A stretch of 16,942 nt of DNA, taken from NCBI GenBank assembly GCA_964250215.1, contig CAXUEX010000057.1, positions 1-16,942 on the forward strand. The letters run 5' to 3'. The translations under genes and the position numbers were made by a program. The stretch comes from DAIDJM01 sp964250215 (GTDB taxonomy: Bacteria; Pseudomonadota; Alphaproteobacteria; Acetobacterales; Acetobacteraceae). Positions 1 through 7,575 of the stretch are shown piece after piece; position 1 is the stretch's first letter, and each line of letters opens with the position of its first letter. The notes under the pieces are model-generated. The model saw only the letters and a program-made list of their open reading frames with translations, made no database searches and was not told where the DNA came from.

Positions 1-600
1 GCCCAGCACGCGGCCCAAAAAGGCCAGCGGCGGCGCGGCGGCCGGGCCGGGCAGCGTGCCGGGATCGCGGCTGACCAGCGCCAGCATCGCGGGAAACGGA
101 GCCGGCACGCGCACCAGCACATCGCGCTCGGCGAGCTGCGCGGCCTCGGCGTGCAGCAGCACCGCGTCCTCCGGCCGGTCGCGGAACACCACGGGGCGGC
201 CCGCGAGCAGCATGGCAATGGCGCCCGGCGGCAGCGTGCGCCAGCGCGGCCGGAAGCGTTCGGCGCACAGGGCGGCGGCATCCAAGCCCAGCGTCTGCGG
301 CAATTCGTTGGCCACCCATTCGGCCGGATCGGGCGCGGCGATCGCTTCCAGCACGGCTTCCTGCACGCGCTCCATCATACCGGCGGCGGCTCGTCCGGCG
401 GCCAGCACCTGGTCGGCGCCGGCCTGCATGGCGGCGGCGTGCGCGCGTTCGCGCCGCAGCATGGCGGCCATGTGGTCGGCCAGTTTCTCGCCATGCACGC
501 GGGCAGGCGGTTGCAGCGCGCGATACAGCTCCGGGCGCTGGGCCAGGAAATCCGGATTCGCGCGCAGGTAGCTGGCGACGGCGTGAGAATCGTCCTGCAT
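1..600 (-). CDS. DUF484 family protein, 3' end outside the window
   Basis: An open frame starts at the ATG on the minus strand at 600 and runs 200 codons without a stop to the left edge. The N-terminus (ATG-Gln-Asp-Asp-Ser-His, then AVASYLRANPDFLAQRPELY) is the typical opening of DUF484 proteins: a short helix for a 'pathway of D-F-L-x-x-x-P-E-L' type, followed by a helical, coiled-coil-like stretch at about residues 38-75 and then a GAF-like region (about 76-200). DUF484 proteins usually have about 220-240 residues, so only a short C-terminus should be missing. The molecular function of the family is not established; in many proteobacteria it lies beside a xerC-type recombinase gene, which could be the next gene to the left but is not visible. 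The gene is divergent from priA, about 60 nt away. No SD motif precedes the ATG. Confidence 0.85.
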   Translation of the reverse strand, partial: MQDDSHAVASYLRANPDFLAQRPELYRALQPPARVHGEKLADHMAAMLRRERAHAAAMQAGADQVLAAGRAAAGMMERVQEAVLEAIAAPDPAEWVANELPQTLGLDAAALCAERFRPRWRTLPPGAIAMLLAGRPVVFRDRPEDAVLLHAEAAQLAERDVLVRVPAPFPAMLALVSRDPGTLPGPAAAPPLAFLGRVLG

Positions 601-608
601 CGCGCGGG

Positions 609-614
609 ATGATA
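609..614 (-). promoter_or_regulatory. -10-like hexamer in front of the DUF484 gene
   Basis: On the minus strand this reads TATCAT, five of six matches to TATAAT, and it ends 8 nt before the ATG at 600. A start point at the usual distance would give an mRNA with almost no leader. I see no convincing -35 element at 16-19 nt spacing, so this is weak evidence. Confidence 0.25.
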
Positions 615-662
615 CATGCGGCGCGCGGTGGCGGATATGTTGGCGTGATGGAGCGGGATGCG

Positions 663-2816
663 ATGGCGGCGCGGGTGGCCGTTCTGTTGCCGTATCCGTT
701 TGCCGGCCCGTTCGATTACCTCGCGGCGCCGGCGCTGGCGCTGTCGCCCGGCGATATCGTGCTGGTGCCGCTGGGCCGGCGGCAGGAAGCCGGGGTGGTG
801 TGGGATGCGGGGCCGGACGCGGCGGTGCCGGCGGCGAAGCTGAAGCCGGTGACCGCCCGGCTCGACGCGCCGCCGATGACCGAGGCGCTGCGCCGGCTGA
901 TCGACTGGGTGGCGGCCTACACGCTCGCGGCGCCCGGCGAGGTGCTGGCCATGGCGTTGCGCGTGAATGCGCTTAGCCCGGTGGCCCCGGCAATGGGCTG
1001 GCGCGCCGGCACGGCGGCCGCGAAACCCACGCCGGCGCGGATGCGCGTGCTGACGGTGCTGGGCGATGCGGCCATGACGGGCGGCGAGCTGGCGCGCGCG
1101 GCCGGCGTGAGTTCGGGCGTGCTGCGCGCCATGGCGGAAGCCGCGCTGCTGGTGGCCGCCCCGGTGCCGTCAGCTTCGGCCGAGATGCCCGATCCGGCGC
1201 ATAAGGGCGCTGAACTTTCGATACCGCAACAAATGGCCGCGGACCAGCTCGTGGCCGCCGTGCGGGCCAAAACCTTTGCGGTGACGTTGCTGGATGGCGT
1301 CACCGGATCGGGCAAGACGGAAGTTTACCTGGAAGCCGTGGCGGAATGTTTGCGCCAAGGGCGGCAGGCATTGATCCTGCTGCCGGAAATCGCGCTGTCG
1401 GCGCAGTTTCTGTCGCGGTTCGCGGGCCGGTTCGGGGCCCCGCCGGCGCAGTGGCATTCCGATCTCGCCAGCCGCACGCGGCGGCAGAATTGGCGCGCGG
1501 TGGCGGAAGGCCGCGCGCCGGTGGTGGTGGGCGCACGTTCGGCGCTGTTTCTGCCGTTTCCCGATCTGGGCCTGATCGTGGTGGATGAGGAGCACGAAAC
1601 CGCGTTCAAGCAGGAGGACGGGGTGGTATACCACGCACGCGACATGGCGGTGGTGCGTGCGCGGCTTTCCGGCGCGCCGTGCGTGCTGGTATCGGCCACG
1701 CCGTCGCTGGAATCGCTCGCCAATGTGCAGGCGGGACGCTACGCGCATCTGCAACTGGCGCAGCGGCATGGCGGGGCGAAGCTGCCGGATGTGCGCGCCA
1801 TCGATCTGCGGGAGGCGCCGCCGGCGCGCGGGCAGTTCCTGTCGCCGGTGCTGATCGAAGCCGTGCGCGAAACATTCGCCGCCGGCGAGCAGGCGATGTT
1901 TTTTCTCAATCGCCGCGGCTATGCGCCGCTGACTTTGTGCCGTGCCTGCGGCCACCGGCTTTCCTGCCCCAACTGCACGGCATGGCTCGTGGAGCATCGC
2001 GCGCGGCGGGAACTCGCCTGCCATCATTGTGGCCATGCCGAGCCGATCCCCGCCGCCTGCCCGGTGTGCCGCGCGGAAGCTACGCTCGCGCCGATAGGTC
2101 CGGGCGTGGAACGGATCACCGAGGAGGCGCGGGCGCTGTTTCCGGAAGCGCGGCTGCTGGTGATGGCCAGCGACACACTACCGGGCCCGGCCAGTGCCGC
2201 CGAGGCCGCGCGGGCCATCGAAGCGCGCGAGATCGATCTGATCATCGGCACGCAGATCGTGGCCAAGGGCTGGCATTTTCCGCATCTGACGCTGGTGGGC
2301 GTGGTGGATGCCGATCTGGGATTGGGCGGCGGCGATTTGCGCGCGGCCGAACGCACGGTGCAGTTGCTGCATCAGGTCGCGGGCCGGGCAGGTCGTGCGG
2401 CGGCACCCGGGCGTGTGCTGCTGCAGAGCTTTTCGCCCGAGCATCCGGTGATGCAGGCGCTGGTGGCGGGCGATCTGGCGGAATTCTATGCGCGCGAATC
2501 GGAACTGCGCCGGCCCGGTAACTGGCCGCCCTATGGCCGGCTCGCGGCGCTGATCGTGAGCGCCGACAGCGCCGAGGCCGCCGACATCGCGGCGCGCGAT
2601 CTGGGCCGCGCCGCGCCGCATCTGGAAGGCGTGGTGGTAATGGGTCCGGCGCCGGCGCCGCTGGCGATATTGCGCGGCCGGCACCGGCGGCGCCTGCTGC
2701 TCAAGGCGCGGCGGGACATATCCGTGCAGCCCATCCTGCGCGACTGGCTGGCGCGCGTGCGCGTGGGCCGGCACGTGCGCGTGGATGTGGACATCGATCC
2801 GGTGTCGTTCCTGTGA
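663..2816 (+). CDS. priA: Primosomal protein N' (replication restart helicase PriA)
   Basis: PriA is the 3'-to-5' superfamily 2 DNA helicase that recognises stalled forks and reloads the replisome. The N-terminal 3'-end-binding domain opens with VAVLLPYPFAGPFDY. Residues below count from the ATG at 663 (717 aa, a normal length). Walker A GVTGSGKT is near 212-219 and the DEEH box at 308-311. A cysteine-rich zinc insertion starts at C426/C429 and continues with C-x2-C pairs to about residue 470. The IGTQIVAKGWHFP and QVAGRAGRA motifs follow. The start at 663 is chosen for a GGAG at 650-653 with 9 nt spacing; an in-frame ATG at 648 (722 aa) is a serious alternative, and one at 609 would add residues the family does not have. 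The stop overlaps the next gene by 4 nt (GTGA). Confidence 0.97.
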   Translation: MAARVAVLLPYPFAGPFDYLAAPALALSPGDIVLVPLGRRQEAGVVWDAGPDAAVPAAKLKPVTARLDAPPMTEALRRLIDWVAAYTLAAPGEVLAMALRVNALSPVAPAMGWRAGTAAAKPTPARMRVLTVLGDAAMTGGELARAAGVSSGVLRAMAEAALLVAAPVPSASAEMPDPAHKGAELSIPQQMAADQLVAAVRAKTFAVTLLDGVTGSGKTEVYLEAVAECLRQGRQALILLPEIALSAQFLSRFAGRFGAPPAQWHSDLASRTRRQNWRAVAEGRAPVVVGARSALFLPFPDLGLIVVDEEHETAFKQEDGVVYHARDMAVVRARLSGAPCVLVSATPSLESLANVQAGRYAHLQLAQRHGGAKLPDVRAIDLREAPPARGQFLSPVLIEAVRETFAAGEQAMFFLNRRGYAPLTLCRACGHRLSCPNCTAWLVEHRARRELACHHCGHAEPIPAACPVCRAEATLAPIGPGVERITEEARALFPEARLLVMASDTLPGPASAAEAARAIEAREIDLIIGTQIVAKGWHFPHLTLVGVVDADLGLGGGDLRAAERTVQLLHQVAGRAGRAAAPGRVLLQSFSPEHPVMQALVAGDLAEFYARESELRRPGNWPPYGRLAALIVSADSAEAADIAARDLGRAAPHLEGVVVMGPAPAPLAILRGRHRRRLLLKARRDISVQPILRDWLARVRVGRHVRVDVDIDPVSFL

Positions 2817-3925
2817 CATACGATGCGGATTGCGTGGTGGTGGGCGCGGGCGTGGTGGGGCTCGCGATCGCGCGGGAAATCGCCGCGGCCGGCGCTTCCG
2901 TGCTGGTGCTGGAGCGCGCCGAAAATTTCGGCACGGAGACAAGTTCGCGCAACAGCGAAGTGATCCATGCCGGGCTCTATCACGCATCGGATACGCTGAA
3001 GGCGCTTCTCTGTGTGCGCGGCAGGGAAATGCTCTATGCGTATTGCCAGCAGCGGGGGATCGCGCACCGGCAATGCGGCAAGCTGGTGGTGGCGGCCACG
3101 CAAGCGCAGATGCCGGCGCTCCGCAAGATGCACGCGCGCGGCGTGGAGAATGGCGTTCCCGATCTGCAACTGATGCATGGCGCCGCCGCGCGGGCGCTGG
3201 AACCGGCGCTTTCCTGCCACGCGGCGCTGCTTTCCCCGGCCACCGGCATTGTCGATAGCCACGCGCTGATGCTGGCGTTGCTGGGCGATGCGGAAGCTGC
3301 CGGGGCGCGGCTGATCTGCCGCGCGGCGGTGCAGCGCGTGGCGCGCGATGGCACGAGCTGGGTGCTGCACGCTCGAGGCACCACGCTGCGCGCCCGCATG
3401 GTGGTGCAATCGGCGGGGCTGGGCGGGCAAGCCTTGGCCGCGAACACCGCGGGCTTTGCGGCGGCACGCATCGCCAAGCTGCATCTCGCAAAAGGCAGTT
3501 ATTTCTCGCTGTCCGGCCAGGCGCCGTTCACGCGGCTGATCTATCCGGTGCCGGAGATGGGCGGCGCGGGTATCCATCTCACGCTCGATATCGCGGGACA
3601 GGCGCGGTTCGGGCCGGATGTGGAATGGGTCGATACGGTGGATTACCGAGTGGATGCGGGCCGCGCTGCCGCCTTTGCCGCCGCGATCCGAACCTACTGG
3701 CCCGAAGTTCCGGAAGCAAAACTACATCCTGCGTACGCCGGCATTCGCCCGAAACTGGCCGGGCCGCCAGAAGGTGGATCCGATTTCGCGATTCTGGGGC
3801 CGCCGGCGCACGGCCTGCCCGGGCTGGTGGCCCTGCTGGGCATCGAATCCCCCGGGCTCACCGCCTGTCTGGCAATCGCCGCGCATGTCGCTGGGCTGCT
3901 CGGGTTTCAGGCGTGCGCCGCGTAA
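2813..3925 (+). CDS. FAD-dependent L-2-hydroxyglutarate dehydrogenase-like oxidoreductase
   Basis: This 370-residue protein belongs to the DAO/FAD-dependent oxidoreductase family, closest by eye to L-2-hydroxyglutarate dehydrogenase (LhgO/L2HGDH), which oxidises L-2-hydroxyglutarate to 2-oxoglutarate and passes electrons to the respiratory chain. The N-terminal dinucleotide fold has VVGAGVVGLA (about residues 8-17) and ends its second strand at the acidic LERAE (about 33-37). The family signature SSRNSEVIHAGLYH follows at about 45-58. The C-terminus has the usual HPAYAGIRPKL and DFAILGP segments. It starts at a GTG overlapping the priA stop codon by 4 nt, so it is probably translated with priA, an odd pairing by function. 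Its 3' end overlaps the convergent glutathione S-transferase gene by 19 bp. The fold is certain; the exact substrate is inferred from the signature. Confidence 0.85.
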   Translation: MTYDADCVVVGAGVVGLAIAREIAAAGASVLVLERAENFGTETSSRNSEVIHAGLYHASDTLKALLCVRGREMLYAYCQQRGIAHRQCGKLVVAATQAQMPALRKMHARGVENGVPDLQLMHGAAARALEPALSCHAALLSPATGIVDSHALMLALLGDAEAAGARLICRAAVQRVARDGTSWVLHARGTTLRARMVVQSAGLGGQALAANTAGFAAARIAKLHLAKGSYFSLSGQAPFTRLIYPVPEMGGAGIHLTLDIAGQARFGPDVEWVDTVDYRVDAGRAAAFAAAIRTYWPEVPEAKLHPAYAGIRPKLAGPPEGGSDFAILGPPAHGLPGLVALLGIESPGLTACLAIAAHVAGLLGFQACAA

Positions 3926-4575
3926 TCGTACGGACCGCCCGCCGCCAGCGCCCGCTGATAAGCCGGCCGCGCGGCAATGCGGGTGAGCCATTCCTGCAGC
4001 CGGCCGTGCTTGCTCAGCCCCAGCCGCGCATTCGCGGTTTCCACCGGAAAGCTCATCATCACATCGGCGGCCGTCATGTCCGGGCCGGCGAACCATCCGC
4101 TGCGCGCCAGCTCCGCATCCATGTAATCGAGCTGCGCCGCCAGAGTCGGGCCGAGATAGCCGCGCTGCACCGCGCCTTCGATGATCCGGCCGACCGGGCG
4201 CAGCAGCGCCGGCATGCGCTTCGGCATCTCGGCAAACACCAGCGTCATCACCAGCGGCGGCATGGCCGAGCCCTCGGCGAAATGCATCCAGAAAGTGTGG
4301 CGCAACCGATCTTCCGCATCGCTCGGGCGCAGCTTGCCTTCGCCGTGACGGTCCAGAATATATTCGAAAATGGCGCCGGTTTCGGCCACGGTATGCGTGT
4401 CGTCGGTGATCACCGGCGATTTGCCCAACGGGTGCACGGCTTTCAGCGCTGCCGGCGCCAGCATGGTTTTCGCATCGCGCTCGTAACGCTTCACCTCGTA
4501 CGGCGTGCCCAGTTCTTCCAGCAGCCACAGCACGCGCTGCGAGCGGGAATTGTTCAGGTGGTGGACGGTCAGCAT
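3907..4575 (-). CDS. Glutathione S-transferase, Gtt1-like
   Basis: The 222-residue product has the two-domain cytosolic GST layout. The N-terminal thioredoxin-like half holds SRSQRVLWLLEELG (about residues 9-22) and KSPVITDD with the expected cis-proline. AETGAI takes the place of the usual E-S-G-A-I glutathione-binding motif. The C-terminal helical half ends in a WLTRIAARPAYQRAL helix. The pattern resembles the fungal/bacterial Gtt1 type, which conjugates or reduces electrophiles with glutathione; the substrate is unknown. The start is the ATG at 4575, preceded on the minus strand by AGGA about 8 nt upstream. The frame stays open beyond it by chance but gives nothing GST-like. The gene is divergent from dciA, with only 18 nt between the start codons, and converges on and overlaps the oxidoreductase gene. 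Confidence 0.92.
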   Translation of the reverse strand: MLTVHHLNNSRSQRVLWLLEELGTPYEVKRYERDAKTMLAPAALKAVHPLGKSPVITDDTHTVAETGAIFEYILDRHGEGKLRPSDAEDRLRHTFWMHFAEGSAMPPLVMTLVFAEMPKRMPALLRPVGRIIEGAVQRGYLGPTLAAQLDYMDAELARSGWFAGPDMTAADVMMSFPVETANARLGLSKHGRLQEWLTRIAARPAYQRALAAGGPYDYAAHA

Positions 4576-4593
4576 CGACGGTATCCTGGGGCA

Positions 4594-5043
4594 ATGGGAG
4601 GGCGGGGTTTGGACGACGACGCACGGCGCTTCACCGCCCTGCCGCTGGCACAGCTTCTGCCCGGCCTGACGCGGCCCGTCTATCGCAAGCGTTCGCCCGC
4701 CGGCGCGCTGCTGATGAGCGAATGGGCCGAGATCGTCGGCCCGCGCCTGGCGGCGGAGACCGAGCCCCGGCGGCTGGCGGCGGGCCAGCTCACGGTGGCG
4801 TGCGACGGGCCGGTGGCGATGGAACTGCAGCATCTCGCGCCGGCGCTCATTGAGCGCATCAATGCCCATGCCGGCCAGCCCGTGGTGGAGCGGCTGCGCT
4901 TCGTGCAAGACCGGGTGCGGCGTCCGCCGTCGCCGGCCGCGCCGCCTGCTTCGCGCGAACCGCTGCCGGTGGAAGGCCTGCCCGCCGGTGAGCTGAACAC
5001 CGCGCTGGGGCGACTGCTGGCGGCGATCCTGGCGCGAAAATGA
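4594..5043 (+). CDS. dciA: DciA family (DUF721) helicase-loader-like protein
   Basis: The product has 149 residues from the ATG at 4594. The DUF721/DciA domain is recognisable at about residues 30-105: WAEIVGPRLAAETEPRRL, a beta-strand segment AGQLTVACDGPVAMELQ, and an ALIERINAHAG helix. A proline-rich linker and a short helical tail follow. DciA is the ancestral loader of the replicative helicase DnaB in bacteria without DnaC or DnaI. The start is uncertain. The ATG at 4594 has no SD, while an in-frame TTG at 4609 has GGGAGGG at 4596-4602 with 6 nt spacing and would give 144 residues. The stop overlaps the thiL start by 4 nt (ATGA), so the two genes are very likely co-translated. Confidence 0.85.
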   Translation: MGGRGLDDDARRFTALPLAQLLPGLTRPVYRKRSPAGALLMSEWAEIVGPRLAAETEPRRLAAGQLTVACDGPVAMELQHLAPALIERINAHAGQPVVERLRFVQDRVRRPPSPAAPPASREPLPVEGLPAGELNTALGRLLAAILARK

Positions 5044-5993
5044 GCGACGCGCGCGGCGAATTCGATCGCATCGCCCGGTATTTCGCGCCGCTCGCGGCAC
5101 AAGCGGGGCTGGGACTGACCGACGATGCGGCCGTGTTTGCGCCGCCGCCGGGGCGCGAACTGGTGGTGACGGCCGATGCGATGGTTGAAGGCGTGCATTT
5201 CATGGCCGGCGATCCGCCCGATCTGATCGCGCGCAAATTGCTGCGCGTGAACCTCTCCGATCTCGCGGGCATGGGGGCGGCACCGCTGTATTACTGGCTG
5301 ACGCTCGCCGTGCCGCGCGAAACGCCCGCGAGCTGGTTTGCGGAATTTGCGCAAGGACTGGCGCACGACCAAGCGGCGTTCGGCATCGCGCTCGCGGGCG
5401 GCGACAGCAGTTCCACCGCCGGCCCGGTGTCGCTGTCGCTCACCGCCATCGGCCACGTCGCGCCCGGCACGGCGTTGCGGCGGAACGGTGCGCGGGCCGG
5501 CGACGGAGTTTGGCTGACCGGCACGATCGGCGAGGCGGCGCTGGGGCTGCGCGCACGGCAGGGCCGGATGGCCGATCCGGGCGGCACGCTGGCGCAGCGG
5601 TATCTGGTGCCGGAGCCGCGGATGGGCATGGAACTGTGCGGGATTGTTTCGGCCGCCATGGATGTTTCCGATGGTCTGGTGCAGGATGCGGGACACATCG
5701 CGCGCGCTTCCGGCGTGCGCGTCATCATCGAGGCGGCGCGCGTGCCCTTGCCGTCTGCGGCGCGCGCTGCGACACCGGCACTGGTTGAGATTTGTCTCAC
5801 CGGCGGCGACGATTACGAGTTGCTGTTGACGGTTCCCGCGGATCGGGAAAACGCCCTGCTGCGTGAGATGCAGCGCGCGGCAATTCCGGTCGCGAAGATC
5901 GGTAGATGCGAAGCCGGCAAGCCGACCGTTACCGTTTTCGACGCGGCCGGAAACGCAATGGCGTTTGCGCGCGCGGGATGGCAGCACTTCTGA
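5040..5993 (+). CDS. thiL: Thiamine-monophosphate kinase
   Basis: ThiL phosphorylates thiamine monophosphate to the cofactor thiamine diphosphate using ATP and Mg2+, in the cytoplasm. The 317-residue length is normal for the PurM/AIR-synthase-like fold. Visible motifs, in order: GLTDDAAVF (about residues 25-33, Mg-ATP aspartates), TADAMVEGVHF (about 44-54), ALAGGDSSST (about 118-127), MDVSDGLVQDAGHI (about 206-219) and CLTGGDDYELLLTVP (about 250-264). All the key acidic residues are present. The ATG overlaps the dciA stop by 4 nt. thiL is usually found near nusB and ribH in proteobacteria; here it follows dciA. Confidence 0.96.
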   Translation: MSDARGEFDRIARYFAPLAAQAGLGLTDDAAVFAPPPGRELVVTADAMVEGVHFMAGDPPDLIARKLLRVNLSDLAGMGAAPLYYWLTLAVPRETPASWFAEFAQGLAHDQAAFGIALAGGDSSSTAGPVSLSLTAIGHVAPGTALRRNGARAGDGVWLTGTIGEAALGLRARQGRMADPGGTLAQRYLVPEPRMGMELCGIVSAAMDVSDGLVQDAGHIARASGVRVIIEAARVPLPSAARAATPALVEICLTGGDDYELLLTVPADRENALLREMQRAAIPVAKIGRCEAGKPTVTVFDAAGNAMAFARAGWQHF

Positions 5994-6039
5994 TTGCAGC
6001 GATTGCGGAATGCGGGGCTTCCCGGCATTCTGCGGCATC

Positions 6040-6624
6040 ATGCAAATCGAGAAGTTTCACGGTGCGCGCATCGCCGGCATCGTTCCCGCGGTAGCGCGGC
6101 TGCGCATCGCGGTTTTTCGCGAATGGCCGTATCTGTATGATGGCGATACGGCTTATGAGGAACGCTACCTGCGCACCTACACGGCAAGTCCGAGTGCGGC
6201 GGTGTTCGTGGCGTTCGACAAGGTGGATCCGGTGGGCGCCAGCACGTGCATCCGGCTTTCCGAGGAAAGGCCGAACATCGTGCAGCCGCTGCGCGATGCC
6301 GGGCACGATCCAGCGAAAATCTGTTATTTCGGCGAATCTGTTTTGCTGCCGCGGTTCCGTGGCGGCGGCCTGGGCGTGCGGTTCTTCGCGCTGCGCGAGG
6401 CGCACGCGGGAACGCTCGGCTGCAGCATGGCCGCTTTCTGCGCCGTGCAGCGGCCCAAGGATCATCCGGCGCGGGCCACGGATTTCGTGCCGCTCGATCA
6501 TTTCTGGCGGCAGCGGGGATTCGAGGAGCGGCCGGATTGCACCTGCGAGATCGCCTGGAAGGAAATCGGCGAGGCGCGCGAGACGTCGAAGCGCATGGTG
6601 TTCTGGACGAAGCAGCTGCGATGA
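6040..6624 (+). CDS. GNAT family N-acetyltransferase
   Basis: The 194-residue protein carries a GNAT fold. Motif A, which binds the acetyl-CoA pyrophosphate, is at residues 107-112 (R-G-G-G-L-G, fitting R-x-x-G-x-G) inside GESVLLPRFRGGGLGVRFF. A long N-terminal segment LRIAVFREWPYLYDGD (21-36) and the C-terminal MVFWTK (187-192) look like a conserved subfamily whose substrate I do not know. I chose the ATG at 6040; an in-frame ATG at 6010 would add ten residues without family character, and neither has a strong SD. The stop overlaps the next gene's ATG by 4 nt (ATGA). Acetyltransferase-nitrilase coupling, as a fusion or as neighbours, is known in the nitrilase superfamily and suggests a shared pathway or substrate. 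Confidence 0.85.
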   Translation: MQIEKFHGARIAGIVPAVARLRIAVFREWPYLYDGDTAYEERYLRTYTASPSAAVFVAFDKVDPVGASTCIRLSEERPNIVQPLRDAGHDPAKICYFGESVLLPRFRGGGLGVRFFALREAHAGTLGCSMAAFCAVQRPKDHPARATDFVPLDHFWRQRGFEERPDCTCEIAWKEIGEARETSKRMVFWTKQLR

Positions 6625-7505
6625 GCGCGCTGCGGCTCGGCACGCTGGCCTACGCAATTACCGCGCCGGCGAGCTTCGCGGCCTGGCAGGAGAAACTCGA
6701 AAGCTTGCTGCAACAGGGCGCCGCGCACGCCGATCTGCTGCTGCTGCCGGAATACGCGGCCATGGAGCTGGCGGCGTCTGTTCCCGGCGGCGGCGATGCG
6801 GCCGCGGAACTTGCGCGGGTGGCTGCCATGTCCGGGCGCGTGCTGGAAGCGTATCGCGCCGCCGCGATGCGGCATGGCGTGTGGCTGGCGGCGGGTTCGC
6901 TGCCGTGGGTGGAAGCCGCGCGGGTGCGCAATCGCGCGCCGCTGATTTCGCCGCAGGGCCACGTGGCGTTCCAGGACAAATGCCGCATGACGCGGTTCGA
7001 GGCCGAAGACTGGGGCGTCGAAGCCGGGGAGCCGGTGGCCGTGTTCGAAACCCCATGGGGCCGGATCGGCATCGCCATCTGTTACGATTGCGAGTTTCCG
7101 GAGATCGTGCGGGCGCAGGCCGAAGCCGGGGCGTGGCTGATCCTGGTGCCGAGCTGCACCGATACGCGGCACGGCGATTTCCGCATCCGCATCGCGGCAC
7201 GGGCGCGGGCGCTGGAATGCCAGGTGTTCGTGGCCGTCGCCGCCACCGTGGGCGAGGCGCCGGCGCTGGCGGCGCTGGATCGCAATTGCGGCCGCGCCGC
7301 GGTGTATGGCCCCGTGGATCGCGGCTTCGCCGAGGATGGCGTGGTTGTGCAGGGCGAGGTGGATGCCGCCGGCTGGGTATTCGCCACGTTGGACCCGGCG
7401 CGCATCGAGACCGTTCGCGGCGAGGGTGCGGTGCGCAACTGGCGCGACCGGCTGCCAGGGCCGCCTTCCTGCCGCGTGGAAGCCGGGCTGATGGGCGTGT
7501 CTTGA
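6621..7505 (+). CDS. Carbon-nitrogen hydrolase (nitrilase superfamily)
   Basis: The 294-residue product shows the complete nitrilase-superfamily triad: E44 in LLLLPEYAAMEL, K120 in FQDKCRMTRFE and C154 in IAICYDCEFPE. Such enzymes hydrolyse C-N bonds of amides, N-carbamoyl compounds or, rarely, nitriles. The sequence does not identify the substrate. Length and layout are normal for a stand-alone amidohydrolase. The ATG at 6621 overlaps the GNAT gene's stop by 4 nt, so the two should be translated together; a reaction sequence in which one enzyme handles an acyl group set or removed by the other is inference only. The following 70 nt before the MFS gene hold no hairpin or promoter that I can support. 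Confidence 0.92.
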   Translation: MSALRLGTLAYAITAPASFAAWQEKLESLLQQGAAHADLLLLPEYAAMELAASVPGGGDAAAELARVAAMSGRVLEAYRAAAMRHGVWLAAGSLPWVEAARVRNRAPLISPQGHVAFQDKCRMTRFEAEDWGVEAGEPVAVFETPWGRIGIAICYDCEFPEIVRAQAEAGAWLILVPSCTDTRHGDFRIRIAARARALECQVFVAVAATVGEAPALAALDRNCGRAAVYGPVDRGFAEDGVVVQGEVDAAGWVFATLDPARIETVRGEGAVRNWRDRLPGPPSCRVEAGLMGVS

Positions 7506-7575
7506 AAGAGTCACAGTTCTTCGTGCAACCCTGGCGGCCGCCGAGCTTCAGCTTTCACCTGTTGGGATCGAAAGC

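Noticed and set aside
3625..4593. Long plus-strand open frame upstream of the dciA start, antisense to the GST gene
   Set aside because: Its translation is Arg/His/Gln-rich without domain character, and the GST motifs on the other strand are clear. It is an open shadow frame typical of high-GC DNA.
4680..6041. 453-codon minus-strand frame antisense to dciA and thiL
   Set aside because: The composition is low-complexity (Arg, Ala, Gln, His) and the sense strand encodes recognisable DciA and ThiL. A shadow frame.
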